The notes: generated by a model not told the origin, from the letters alone. Shown: positions 42,945-56,098, counted from the stretch's first letter. The stretch: DNA of 64,000 nt from Membranipora membranacea (GCA_914767715.1 OU612070.1:22122025-22186024), one strand, 5' to 3'. Numbers and translations: made by a program.

Positions 42945-43326
42945 CATACCTGACAAGTCTCCCTTTTTGGTAGGGAGGCTCCCAGTTTTTAGGGTCTTTT
43001 TCCACCCTCTCCCCATCTCCCTTTTTCCTCCCTTTTTTCAGCTTCCTTTACCCAGAACATTTTTTAAGCTTCTTTTTGCAAGAAAAACTAAGTTTTCCTA
43101 CCTCAGTGCATATACCTATGTAATTGCTCATTACCATTACTGCTTCTATGTAAAATCATGTAAAAATGACGCAATTCATAATATGAAAGCTCAAGTTTTG
43201 GCTTAGAAATATCACAAACTAGGGCTGAATCGCACCCGCACTGCGGGACGCGGAGTGGTATTCCGGGTTTGATAGTTTGTCCGCGGAGACCTCCTGATTT
43301 CTGGGTCTACCAACCTGTCATGTATG
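42945..43326. mobile_element. 382-bp MITE with 8-bp target duplication
   Basis: TCTCTGAT flanks it at 42937-42944 and 43327-43334. Unit 1 shows the empty site (TATCTGAT, about 4204-4211). The ends are inverted: CATACCTGACAAGT at the left, CATACATGACAGGT read from the right. It is noncoding, with GC-rich stretches (about 43225-43290). An 8-bp duplication is typical of hAT elements. It is unrelated in sequence to the CAGGGGCG MITE. Confidence 0.85.
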
Positions 43327-43349
43327 TCTCTGATATGGAAGTTTAAGCT

Positions 43350-43590
43350 AGATGATGAAGTCTTCGGTTGCCCTCATTTGCTTGAAAGCTCTGACTCAGC
43401 AGGAGTGACTTGGAACACATATTGGAATACAGATACAATGAATACACATGAATATAATACATATGGAACGATGTATAGACAGACCCGGACCTTTTTTTGG
43501 AACAACGGAGACGAGAAATCAAACATTTATTTGGATTATCTGATGCCTCTTGTGGCAACCAGCACAAATATTCCTCTTAAAATGGTATAG
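43350..43590 (+). pseudogene. Possible remnant of a hormone-receptor-domain (HRM) exon
   Basis: The open frame reads CPHLLESSDSAGVTWNT then TRTFFWNNGDEKSNIYLD and MPLVATSTN. The spacing of GVTW, TRT and W..GD...N resembles the HRM module upstream of the GAIN domain in adhesion GPCRs, but most of the cysteines are lost. Related DNA lies at 4230-4400 (broken frame) and 44160-44260 (partial). No sure splice sites are seen. This is a weak call. Confidence 0.25.
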
Positions 43591-45033
43591 TTAGGACCCT
43601 GGTACAGTTATCAATAGCTAATTGGTTGCCTACATGCTCATGCTGCTGACTGAGTATTTGACAAATAGTTTTTAGTTTGGAGCATCTATCCAGTAATAAC
43701 CAGCAACTAAATGTCGATATCAACATTAATTGTACTTTGAATATAATAACAACAGGCATGACCTCCACATCTCAATTGAAAAACAGCAGGAAATGTGAAT
43801 AGTAGATAAAGAAAAGCATTATTTTGCTGAAAAAAATTATGATGCCAATAGAAATATCCAAATGACGAGTGCCGTCTCATTTAAAGCGTGTATTTTCTGT
43901 TTCACTGTTCACTGTTGTATTGCTGAGCGGAACTGTTTCTTGATGTACTGCTTAGTGAAACTACACTGTGCAAAGATCTGTTGAACACCGAGGCTATGGC
44001 ACCATTAACTAGATTGCCTCCCTCTTTGGCCATTTTTATAGTCACAGTAAGTAAATGAGTTATATTTGCACCAAGCGTTATTTGTTAAATTGAAAAGGGA
44101 CTGTTGTGGACACAAATGGTGTGGTCTTTGATATCGCCAACCGCAGAACACACATTGTGTTGTACACACATATTGGAATACAGATACAATGAATACACAG
44201 ACCCAGACCATATTTTGAAACAACCGTGACAAGAAATCAAACATTTACACACAAAGGATAAAGCACAAAACCCACTGATAAAACGCGTCACTGAACGAAC
44301 CTCTGGCGAGTTACTTTTTATATCTATATCAATTTCGAATTGTCTGCATATTGTCAAAGGGGAGACAAATCAAAAGTTTCTATCTTCATCACATAAAAGT
44401 GTACAGTTCAAATCCTTTACCTGATAAGTTGGACAAACAGACATCATATAATATTAAGTCAGCGGCTTGAGCCTATAGGCCACCAATTACCAACTGAGTA
44501 TTTAACCAGGATCTTAACTATTTGTGCTGGTATGCTACATGATGCATCAGGTAATCAAAATACTTAGACTACTGCTACCATATCTTCAATCAACAGACAT
44601 GCATAAGGGGGAAGCTTTAGTGGGATCAATATATCCATTCAGGATCAGAATCAAGCAAAGATAATTTAGATTCTCTGTTTTGATCACTGTTCACAGCCCA
44701 GCCACGTTATCTTATCTGCCAACAGGTAGAATGGCGCCTCCATGCTATTGCATGTATAAAATTTATTTTGGAAATGATATTTACATTACTATATAAAGTT
44801 TGCTTGGAACAATTACAGGAGAATATGGAACAGCTGTTCTAAAAATTTAACAAAAGAGTTATAGAACATATTAAAGAAGTTGTGCTAATAAAATGTGATT
44901 TCCATTAACCTGTCTGTATGACCGTTGTATATACACATGTAAAATAATAACGATGCTAATGTTAACTGCTAAAGAAGGTAAAGGAGTAGGTAATGATCGA
45001 CCCCATCGTCTGTAATGCTCATTTATCTAGTAG
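43591..45033. other. 3' flank of TPR gene B, repeats
   Basis: Bases 43680-43800 resemble 34390-34500 and 60119-60260. Bases 43825-44140 are the dispersed repeat of 2890. From 44240 on the sequence tracks unit 1 at 4370-5160. A minus-strand AATAAA (TTTATT at about 44761) is a candidate poly-A signal for gene B. No gene is seen. Confidence 0.5.
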
Positions 45034-48000
45034 CTACTCATTACTACTGATGGCGCCATGTTTGATGAGGACGACTCTCATATTGGGAATGACTACATGA
45101 TTAGGCTGAACTATTTTATACATCATATAGGCCTCTTTACATCTGCTCACAGATTTATTAACTTCTCCTGCTCCTTTGTGTGTCAGAAAAAGATTAAATA
45201 GTACCATTGCTATGTTCTCCTGATTACTGTCCTCCCCATGTATCTGTCTGTACATTGCGAGTGATTGTAGACAATAATCCTCGGCCTTACTGTATTCCTT
45301 TGTGTTATAGTATATGACACCTAGGTTGTTTAGTACCGTCGCTATGTCCTCGTGATTACTGTCCTCCCCATGTATCTGTCTGTACATTGCGAGTGATTGT
45401 AGATAATAAGTCTCGGCCTTACTGTATGCCTTTATGTTTTTGTACATGTTACCTAAATTGTTTAGTACCATAGCTATGTCCTCATGATTACTGTCCGCTC
45501 TGTGTATCTGTGTGTACATTGCGAGTGATTGTAGACAATAAGTCTCGGCCTTACTGTATGCCTTTATGTTTTTGTACATGTTACCTAAATTGTATAGTAC
45601 CATAGCTATGTCCTCGTGATTACTTTCCTCCCCATGTATCTGTCTGCGCATTGAGAGTGATTGTAGATGATAAGTCTCGGCCTTACTGTATTCCTTTATG
45701 TTTTTGTACATGTTACCTAAATTGTTTAGTACCATAGCTATGTCCTCATGATTACTTTCCTCCCAATGTATCTGTCTGTACATTGAGAGTGATTGTAGAT
45801 AATAATCATCGGCCTTACTGTATTCCTTTATGTTTTCGTACATGATACCTAAGCTGTTTAGTACCATAGCTATGTCCTCATGATTACTGTCCGCTCTGTG
45901 TATCTGTCTGTACATTGCGAGTGATTGTAGACAATAATCCTCGGCCTTACTGTATTCCTTTGTGTTATTGTATATGCTACCTAGGTTGTTTAGTACCATA
46001 GCTATGTCCTCGTGATTACTTTCCTCCCCATGTATCTGTCTGTACATTGAGAGTGATTGTAGATGATAAGTCTCGGCCTTACTGTATTCCTTATGTTTTT
46101 GTACATGTTACCTAAATTGTTTAGTACCATAGCTATGTCCTCATGATTACTGTCCGCTCTGTGTATCTGTCTGTACATTGCGAGTGATTGTAGACAATAA
46201 GTCTCGGCCTTACTGTATGCCTTTATGTTTTTGTACATGTTACCTAAATTGTATAGTACCATAGCTATGTCCTCGTGATTACTTTCCTCCCCATGTATCT
46301 GTCTGCGCATTGAGAGTGATTGTAGATGATAAGTCTCGGCCTTACTGTATTCCTTTATGTTTTTGTACATGTTACCTAAATTGTTTAGTACCATAGCTAT
46401 GTCCTCATGATTACTTTCCTCTCCATGTATCTGTCTGTACATTGAGAGTGATTGTAGATAATAAGTCTCGGCCTTACTGTATTCCTTTATGTTTTTGTAC
46501 ATGTTACCTAAATTGTATAGTACTCTAGCTATGTCCTCATGATTACTGTCCTCTCCATGTATCTGTCTGTACATTGAGAGTGATTGTAGATAATAATCAT
46601 CGGCCTTACTGTATTCCTTTATGTTTTCGTACATGATACCTAAGCTGTTTAGTACCATAGCTATGTCCTCATGATTACTGTCCGCTCTGTGTATCTGTCT
46701 GTACATTGCGAGTGATTGTAGACAATAATCCTCGGCCTTACTGTATTCCTTTGTGTTATTGTATATGCTACCTAGGTTGTCTAGTACCATCACTATGTCC
46801 TCGTGATTACTGTCCTCCCCATGTATATGTCTGTACATTGAGAGTGATTGTAGATAATAAGTCTCTGCCTTGGTGTATTCCTTTATGTTATAGTACATGT
46901 TACCTAAATTGTTTAGTACCATAGCTATGTCCTCATGATTTCTTTCCTCTCCATGTATCTGTCTGTACATTGAGAGTGATTGTAGATGATAAGTCTCGGC
47001 CTTACTGTATTCCTTTATGTTTTTGTACATGTTACCTAAATTGTTTAGTACCATAGCTATGTCCTCATGATGACTGTCTGCTCCGTGTATCCGTCTGTAC
47101 ATATCCAGCGATTTCATTAGATAGTTTTTTCCATTGATGTACTGTTTTATAGACCCATAGAAGCTCCCTAGCGTGTATAGAGCATTAGCTATATCTTCGT
47201 GATCTGTGAGGGGGGAGTGATGTTGTGTGAGCATATCCAGTGGTTTCTTATACCATTTCTCTGCTTGTGTATAATCCTTCTGTAGCTTGAATGTGTTACC
47301 CAGATTGCGCATTACTCTGATAATATCATCATGCACACTTGTCTCCCCATACACGTATCTGTACATCTCTAATGCTCTCTTACTGTAATCCTCAGCTCTT
47401 CTGTAGTCTTTGGTATCGTTATGAAGAGCACCTAAATTACTCAAGACAGTGGCAACATGATCATGATTCTGCTCTTTGCCATACATCTCCTCACAAAGTG
47501 ATAATGCCTTCAGGTACATCTCCTCTGACTGCTCGTATTTTAGCATATCGCTATGATGATTAGCTTCACTGTTGCATTGTCTGGCCGCAACTCTTACTAA
47601 GGCCAGTTGTCCATGAACTTGAGGTAGCAGTTCATTAATCTTCTCGTTATAGTGCTTGTGAAGTTGACGATTACACGTCTTCCAATAGAAGATGCTAAGT
47701 TGTTCTAAGCAGTCAATTATATTTGGTGAAGCGCAGCGTATCAACTTCAATCTGTCCTCAGGCGAACACCTAATCATATCCGGTTTCATGACATTGTGCT
47801 GCGTTGGGGAGGTTTCAGGTATATGTATTCCATAGTAGTCATAAAAACGTTCCTCTGATGCCTCATCGTAATACATCTGTAAAGCTTGTACAATTTGATA
47901 CTCTGCCATATCCATATTTCCTGCTTGATGGTTTGCAGTTCCTAATACCACCAGTATATCTGCAGTTACTTCATTTCCGTATGCTGATGCAACAGCTAAT

Positions 48001-49946
48001 GCTTGTTCATATTGTCCGAACTTAAGATAGCACCGCCCTATCCTTAGCTTACTTTCCTTGCTGGATTTTGTAGCGTCAATATATAATCCAAAATCTAAGG
48101 CTTCAGAGTAACGTGAGCACTGCATCAGCAAGTCTGCAACTGTTTCTAAAACCCGATTGGAATCAAAAGTGGCACCAAAGATAGCCAGCACAGTCACTGG
48201 ATCTGGAAATTTCCCAAAGTTATTTTGCTGCTCCAACATACCCATTCCCTCCATGTACCTGCCTGCACTGTATAGTGCAAAAAAATTGAATTTCCAGTGA
48301 TGGTCAAAAGTTTCTAACGACTTCAAGCCCTCAACTGAATATGTTTGATCCGGGTTCGATAGGAGATCAGAAAATGCTTGCTTGATAGGCATTGACACTT
48401 CACATAATGACATGTACAGCCTGCCTGGAATGAACCATTTCATGTTGTACGATGTCTTTCCTTCCTGATCGGTTTCTCGCTGTAGGGCGGCTGATTTAGG
48501 TGCTACTGAGACGCTGTCATTGTGGGAATTGTGATGGAGGTATGCGGAGAGGCGTATATAACAAGCACAAGCTAACATGAATTTGAGACACTCATGTACA
48601 TGATGTGGTATGTGTCCTTCGGAGTGGAGTTTATCAGCGGTCAACCATGCATTCTCATCCGAACAGTCAAGTACAATGGCCAAATCCAGCAAAAGGATTG
48701 AGGGGAAACGGAACAGTTCTTTTTTCACATCAACGGTGAATCCTCTGTCAGCTAACTTTTTGTCAGGCATGAAATTGAACTTAGTTGTATCCGCCCTCAG
48801 CATTTCGATGCTTATCTGCCTCCGTTGTTCAGGGATTGTCTGTTCCCTAACTAGCTGCAAGAATTCATCATACATATCGCTGGATGATTTCATATGATGG
48901 TAGATGACTTGTGTGAATTTCAGCATTGCTGTTAGATCTCCTTTCAATGCCTTTTCCTTGTCCGGGTTGTTTAGAATATCTGCATGTGTAAGCGCAAGCT
49001 CTGATGCTGTAGCTATAAATCGATTTTTAGTTTCTTTTCGCCCATTCCCTGTCGGGATATTCCCGGCTTCCTCTTGCAGCCCGTCTATCTTGAACCCACT
49101 CTGGGCGGTGTCATGAAACCACCCACTCAGTTCTTTGAAGTCCATATACTTCAGAGTTGTCTCCCCTAAACTGTTGATAAGGAAATAACTAGTTACTGCT
49201 AGCTTCTCAAAGTACTCTTCACTCTCAGGAGTCCTCTCCTCTATCAGAATCAAATACTCTAAATCAGAATATGGAGTGGCTTCACCCTTTGCCAGAGAGC
49301 CCATAGCAAGAACACAAAAATCACAGGGAGATTCCTTTTCCAGCAGTTGGACAGACTGTTTCATAACCTCCCCCGCAAAGCTTATCATATTGGCTGAGCA
49401 GTCAAGTGATGCAGTCTGCATCATATTCGTGAAAAGTGTTTTTTCAGCTGAAGAATTATCCAAGTTAATGTTTTCAACTGATATTTGGCTAAGACTGACT
49501 TCACATTTTGTTCTGACTTCATGCAGCTGTTTTTTGAGGTTAGTGGTTATCTGTCGTTGTTTCCTGTATGTCACCTTAGACCAGTTTCCCCAGTAGCTTT
49601 GTTGAATTTCAAAAGCTCTTTGAGTCCAGCCAAAGTCCCTTTTATCATGTCGTTCAGTGTCGTGGTTGGCATCCTGGTTGGCATCCTGGTTGGCATCGGG
49701 TTTGGCCTCGGTGTTGTCAACGGTGCTTGCGTCGGTGGCGTCGGTGTTGGCGTCGGTGCTGGCGTCGGTGCTAGCATCGGTGTTGGCGTCGGTGTTGGCG
49801 TCGGTGTTGGCGTCGGTGTTGGCTTCGGTGTTGGCGTCGGTGTTGGCGTCGGTGTTGGCGTCGGTGTTGGCGTCGGTGTTGGCGTCGATGTTGGTATCAA
49901 GACAGGCTGTTGTGCGAGCTGCTGCAGAATAGTACAGAGCATGTGC
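45034..49946 (-). CDS. TPR/nucleotidyltransferase gene B, giant last exon (one-base frameshift)
   Basis: The architecture is that of gene A: acceptor CATTGTAG just before 49946, [11 protein letters not shown], a longer DANT repeat, nucleotidyltransferase motif [16 protein letters not shown], helical middle, TPR array. The first TPR units are diverged (for example [17 protein letters not shown] and [17 protein letters not shown]) and are absent from gene A; the later ones are near-identical 42-residue copies. At about 46091 one T is missing from CCTTTATG, so the frame runs 49946 to 46002 and then 46047 to 45034. After the shift the frame continues through about eight more TPR units to a basic C-terminus ending GAISSNE. 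Apart from this base the gene is complete at its 3' end. Whether the lesion is real or a sequence error is open. Confidence 0.85.
49700..49895 (-). repeat. 12-bp coding minisatellite (DANT repeats), gene B allele
   Basis: It has the same unit as at 15633-15766 but is about 85 bases longer in the whole exon 5' part (372 against 285 nt from acceptor to the GTG). The difference is a multiple of three. Variants Ser and Glu replace some Asn and Asp. The alternative frame (49957-49571) gives Thr-Pro repeats and does not join the upstream exon. Confidence 0.85.
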
Positions 49947-50535
49947 CTACAATGCAAAACTCATAACTTTAAATTGAAGTTAGTGATTAATCATTCCCAA
50001 AAATTACTGATGGCTTCTGCTTCAACCATTCTCATTTTTCACCCTTCCCATTAATTTAAACAGAAAATCGTAAATATTTACTGGTATGGGTGGTGTGGGC
50101 GTAAATGCTCTCATGAAGTATAAAAAATGAGAGTAACACCAAACTATGTCGGCCAATGTTGCCGTATTAAGGCTTATCAATGCAACACATTTCAAAAATG
50201 GCGTACAATAGAAACTACCTTTCTGCCCAATACATTTTCGGAATTAATGGGGATTAAATAGTGCCAAAAAATGTAAGTATTCAATGGGATGCATGGTGAT
50301 TTCGCCCTGCAAACTTTTGAGATTATATTTGATCTTCCCGTTGCTTCACCGCTTATTCATTATACAGATCTACGTGATTGATTATGACATACATATATAT
50401 ATATGTATATAATATGAAAAAAGAATTGTCTCATCGCCTGTACCGGGATGTATATCTGTGTTCATAGTTGCATACATCACGTCCAAATACATGTATCAAA
50501 TATTGCCGTAGCGGGCGATGTCTATCTTGACATAC

Positions 50536-50687
50536 CTTTACACAATCCGCCCAGTGTTTAGTGCTCGAGTACCGTTTTCTGTAGTGATCTGCCAGGCGTC
50601 CAATATGTGGTACTGGTACATCCAGATCGTACTTAGTGTTCAGATAATAATCACGTTTGAACTCTATGACATATCGCTCCTCAAAGT
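50536..50687 (-). CDS. TPR gene B, internal exon (152 nt)
   Basis: This is the same length, phase and splice sites as 16405-16556. It reads DFEERYVIEFKRDYY to HWADCVK. The few amino-acid changes (for example IIEF to VIEF, STEH to STKH) are conservative, which suggests constraint. The flanking introns 49947-50535 and 50688-51757 match unit 1; the second holds an extra 110-base piece with a C-run at about 50996. Confidence 0.85.
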
Positions 50688-51757
50688 CTGTGAAAAGAAA
50701 AAAAGCAATACAAAGATAATTTTTCAAGTCCTCACTCCGGCAAGGACTAGGAGAGTAGCAAAAGGTTAGTATCACAGAGACAGGTGAAGATTCAGCCACA
50801 GATGTTTGTCTGTGAGTCTTTTCCCCTAAAGAATTCATCTGTGCTAAGGCATCGTGATAACTGTCTGTCAATACAAAATTCATCTGTGCTGTCAATAAAA
50901 TGGTGCTTACATAACAAAGTTATTCTGTCATCAACCCTACCCTCGCTATATATTCTAAACCATAGAATTATATTGGTGTTGATAGTAGTTGCCCTACCCC
51001 CCCCCCTCTTCACGAAACTCCCATGTGTTTTATTATCACAGAAGTAGTAGAAAAAAAATGTGTTCCACCATGCTGAACAAGAGAAACATAGCATGATGAA
51101 TGCCCAAAGTAGATGCCGATGACAAATTAGCATATCAACATAGTATGCACTATTGGAAAGCTGCCAAGCAATAGAACAAGACAACTTTTTTGAAAGCAGG
51201 TCACCTTATTACAGCTAGAAAAGTTGTTGTCGGTATTATAATTGCGATTGAGATTCTGTTTTTGTGCAGCGTTTTTGATTTTGAGTATCAATAGTTCATC
51301 ATAATAACTATCTATAGAAAATACTAACCGCAAACGTTCTAAGTATGTAAGACCACAACTACATATTATGTAGTTGTGTTTGTACATGTGTAGAATATTT
51401 TTGCACAGAAAGATGTTGATGTTGCGAAAATTGCTCCAAGACATTATAGTCAATAAATCCAAGTTGTATCTGCTAGATAGCTCTGTCTCACCAATTGATA
51501 ATTTTCAACAGACTAAGAGGCCAAACAAGTCACATATATGCAACCAGTCAACTCACAAATCGCAACTTGACTTTTCTCAAAATGCCTCAACTCAAGGATA
51601 ACTTTAACGCAGCTGTTCTTACCTTTCGGAAAGGTAGTCCACTGAGCGAGCTGGACCTTATTTATACAAGGCATATTTAACAAATCGATCAACTGAAAAG
51701 CGGTACACATGTTTGATTTGTCAATAACAGGTCATGTAGGCAGTCTGGTAAACACAC

Positions 51758-51868
51758 CTTGGACATCTGGTGCGACGTCTTCATTTGCTGCTGCTGTTGA
51801 TGGTTCTTTGTAGTGACTTTCGGGTGCCTCATCAGAGGGTTCAATGGGCGCAATCGCATCTCTGATCT
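51758..51868 (-). CDS. TPR gene B, upstream exon (111 nt)
   Basis: The acceptor is GTGCTTTCAG and the donor TCCAAG|GTGTGT. The in-phase reading starts IRDAIAPIEPSDEAPESHYK and ends with PDVQ. It is two codons longer than in gene A through added GCA/GCN triplets. The start codon is again not in this exon. Confidence 0.75.
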
Positions 51869-52420
51869 CTGAAAGCACAAACGGATAAATGATAAAGCTT
51901 AAATTCTAGGACATTTTGTGCTCGTGGGCCACAGTCTGCCTAAAGCAATTCCCTGCATATTTATATCCTTTAATACTTTGCCTCAAGCATCAAGAATATT
52001 TTCTTTCGTTTTTAAATGAGCTCGGCTGTGGGTATTGCTGATACCTGAAAAACAATATCAACAGTTAGTCTAGGGCTCTAGGTGATTCAATATCTACTTG
52101 AAGTGCAAACTCTTGTCCGAGCGGCGCTTTGGAGACAATGCGCAACAGTTTAACATCACTATATTGGCAGACTTTGTCTGACAGATTGATAGCACAGACT
52201 CTGAGTGATTATCAATATAATATGACAATGAATAAACATTTGTAGCTCCTGCCGAATGATTTAGCTTAGCTTAGCTTATATTACATTATAATATATTCTT
52301 CGATGAAAAGCTGTATCGTAAACTTACCAGATCAAACCAGCAGACCTAATGAGACTTCAGTTATCTAATACCAATGAATAAGTTCACAACTTTTTAAAGA
52401 TACTCATTGTGAGGTGGTTG
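51869..52420 (-). other. 5' region of TPR gene B
   Basis: This is the counterpart of 17638-18181, with the same candidate acceptor and open stretch (KVCQYSDVKLLRIVSK) and the same donor near 52327. A shortened relative lies at 60755-60830. Homology to unit 1 switches at GAGGTGGTTG to the TAGCTTTTCTGG repeat found at 34813 and 60840. Confidence 0.4.
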
Positions 52421-54726
52421 TAGCTTTTCTGGAAATCAAGGAGGGAGATTTGTCAGTGGGACTCACATCTCCTTTAAACACATCGCCTAGCAGTGAACAA
52501 CAGCGCGCTTAATGACTGCGATATCTCTCCATCTAACCAAGAGACTCAAAATTGATGCCCACTATTAACACATTGTTGTTCACTGGATTGGCCTATCACA
52601 TATGAATGTTGTATATTTGATTTAAATTTCAATTCCTTACTCTCATTCTTTGATTCTATGCCCTCTTGATGGCATTCCCTCTTGATCTGTTCTGCTAAAC
52701 TTTGCTTGTTTGCCATATTATTCTTATTGATGCTAAACTATCTACAATAGAGAACACATGAAGGTGCAGTAGGACGTGGATGATCCTAGAAGTTAGAACT
52801 TTGGTTAAAACTTTCCATACTATGCAGTGAGGGCTCCAGACCCCAGGGTAGTTCAACGATATCCATACATCTTGAGTAAATTTTTATAGATGCATGTGAC
52901 CATGAGCGATACTTTGATAAACCTAACTGATTTTTAGTTTGTGGCACTATCTCAGGGGCCAGGACAGTTCGCAGCTAATGTGAAAGTTATATTTCAGATC
53001 GATATCGTAGGAAGGGTGATTTGATTGGCACAACAGACGGGTGTTTGATTGGCTGCACAGGCAGGACTATAACACCCCCTTACAACCGATTTATACAGGT
53101 TTAATATTTGCACAAACATCTTCATTTCGATCAATCCTCAAGATTATTGCCTATATAATTAGGAATAATGTTGATTGGAATGTGATATTGGCGCCAGTTT
53201 CAACTCAAAGGTATCATTCGTGTCTTTGGATTATGAGCTAGTCACATTGTTCTGAAAGCAATCCTATTTGATCAAACTTATCAATTGCGGGAATATATCA
53301 CTTTATGGTGTGATAATAGACCAGTAAATTAAAAAAACTGTTAAGACCAGTCGGGATCAGGGCAGGATATTTATCTCAGCCGGCTTCAACTATTGGGTGT
53401 AATTTGATGCCTGTCAGTAGAATTTTGAATCAAAAAGTATTTGCTCTCTTGCACAATATAATGAAGTGGGAGAATAGTGCTGATATTGCAACTTTTTTCT
53501 CTACCATACAAAATTGAAAACTGAAATCTGAGGGCGGGCAGGGGCCGGGTGGTGTAGCTAATAAGCACACAACTGTTGAAGCTCATGAGTTTTTGTAGGT
53601 GGTTTTGGGTGATAAAGAATGGTGTTTGAAAAGCTGCACTACTCTTGAATTGGTACAAGGCCCAGAAATGCATAAAGCCCTAGCATTATAATTCTTATGC
53701 GCCCTTTGTTGTACGTGACCAGCTGCTGTCGCTTCAATCACATCGCATATTGTGTCGCGATTCCAAGCTATTTAGGTGACACAGATGCCTGTCATATATG
53801 TTCGTGATTATATGAAAGCTGTTTCAAAATTACAGAATATCCAAGATATGATGGAAATTTTTATTTGATTATGATTCCCTGTTGTTATTTATATTCTTAT
53901 GCTGTTTCTGTATCAGGAACGCTGATATACAGTGCAAATTGCACACAAAGCATCCTTTGCATGGATTTGAAAGCAAATCTGGCTATGTACTCCCAAATTA
54001 CTATTTGACAAACAGATTAGTCTAGGATTGCCTTCAGAACAATGTGACTAGCTCATGATCCATAGACATGAATGATATGTTTGAGTTTAAACTGGTGCCA
54101 ATACCACATTCCTATCAAAATTATCCCTTTTTATATAGGCAATAATCTTGACGATGGATTGAAATGAAGATGTTTTTGTAGTTCAGCTTAATTAATTTGT
54201 CAGTAGAAAAGGTAGCTTTTGGATTCCTAGCCAAATTGAAAAATATCATATCAAGCCTTCAGCGATGGCCTGAAAGCCTTGTATGTAGCTAATATTAGGT
54301 CTGTAATCGCCCACGCCCGCCTTGCATGGTACACTATGCTATCGGACATTGTAAAAACACGACTAGAGCAGATCCAGCATTCTGTTATTCGGATTACGCT
54401 GCCATTCTCATAACATTACATACCTACATTTACATGCATGGTCAAGCATTAAAATAAAAATTTATATCGTATGTTGTGTTGCGATTCCTCGCCATTGAGT
54501 TAACATGGGTATGCCTCTTTCGTAATTGAATGGAAGCTGCTTTGAAATTACAGAATATCAAAAATATGATGAAATATTTGATTTTATTGTGATTCCCTGT
54601 TGTTATTTATATTCTAATGGTGTTTCTGTATGGGAATACTGATACACAGCGCAGAATCAAACATAACAAAAATTGCATGGATTTGTAGGCAAGCCTAACT
54701 AAGTCTTGATCAAAAAAGGATGATTC
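52421..54726. repeat. Spacer of unit 2
   Basis: Bases 52470-53260 match 22150-23017, and 53279 onward matches 27580-29004. The junction at 53277-53279 is the empty site of the R2-like element. Degraded LINE tail (plus strand, HARLAWYTMLSDIVKTRLEQ) lies at about 54305-54420. No gene is seen. Confidence 0.6.
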
Positions 54727-54948
54727 AAATCATATGTCCTATCACTTGACACATCCCGAAGCATGGGCGGCAAAATTTTAGTGCCTTATCGACGAGGCTC
54801 TCTCTTTCCAGGCACGTCAAAGCACATCTAGGGGCCAACCAATGCACGGGTAGGTGATGGACCGCGGTGGGATTCGTGCCCTAGACCTTCATAATGTGCA
54901 TGCTGAAGTCCGGCGCTCTAATCAGCTGAGCCACCTCATACTCTTCCC
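54727..54948 (-). mobile_element. tRNA-derived SINE, unit 2 copy
   Basis: Same site and length as 29005-29226, with target repeats AAAAAGGATGATTC on the left and AAAAGAGATGATTC on the right (54949-54962). The B box has drifted to GGGCACGAATCCC. Confidence 0.75.
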
Positions 54949-56098
54949 AAAAGAGATGATTCTAGGATGGCTTTCAGAACAATGTAACTAACTCATAATC
55001 CAAAAAAAGAATGATACCTTTGAGTTTGAAGTTGTGCCAATATCACATTCCAATCAAGATTATCCCTAATTACATAGGCAATAATCTTGAGGATTGAAAT
55101 GATGGTGTTTTTCTAATTCTGCTTCCAAAAATTAAATCGAAAAGGTAGGTTTTGGATCCCCATATCAAGCCACAAGCATCGATTAAAATTTTTAGCTCAA
55201 ACTGAACCTTTGTTAGAGAGTGCTTACTTTGAGTAACCTCTATCCCCCTCCCATCTATGTTAGAGTGCAAGGTCATCGCTAAGCTAATATTATTGGATTT
55301 GATACCCCTTCAGTCAACTGCTGCCAGGTTTTGTTGGGCAGTCATGTCTGCAATGTCGATCTTGAGTAGTCCCAATTCATGGCCATTGAGCCAACATTGA
55401 CACCTTGTCAAGTTGGGTGACAGGAATCAGTCGCGGATCTGCCACTTCGCCACTGCCAGCCATGGTGGGACCCTACTACCCACTCAAAAAGGCAAAAAAT
55501 TCTGCTTATTTTGGTGAAAACTGCATCAAAATTGATTGAACAGTTCTTGTTCAGTAGAAATTTCAGTTTTTTGTTTACTAGTCACTATGACAACCATGAA
55601 AAACCATAATTGACTCGTTGTGTTTAGTCCCAATATAGATGTTTTGTAACACATGATACACAGTCATTATTGTAAAAATCTGTGTGCAGTAATGCTTGTG
55701 CTTACATATCAAGGTCAGCTAAGTTGGAAAATCCTGAAAATTAAACAAATCCAAGTTGGTGGGAAATTTGTAACTTGAATGATAGCCTGCCTTACCAATA
55801 CACTTTACTATACTGATCCTTACATCATACATAAGTAAATGTGAGAAAGAGAACTAGCCTCACTTTGGACAGCTTCTTTACAACTAAAAGGTAAGTACCA
55901 AACTACAGTCTGCCTGCCTTGCTTATTTTTATATAGATAGATAGATAGATATACAGTCTGAGTCACAAGCCACATCCACCCTCTATCTAGTGTGGTGTTG
56001 GGGATCAGGACTTATGGGGACAGGTTTACTCAACACCATCCAGATGCCCATGACTGGTCTCTAGTTTTCACCTCTGTTAATATATAAGTAAAAGGAAG
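54949..56098. other. Spacer of unit 2 up to the MITE
   Basis: This follows 29227-30773 of unit 1 without the 364-bp insertion. A GATA microsatellite lies at 55932-55952. No gene is seen. Confidence 0.5.
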
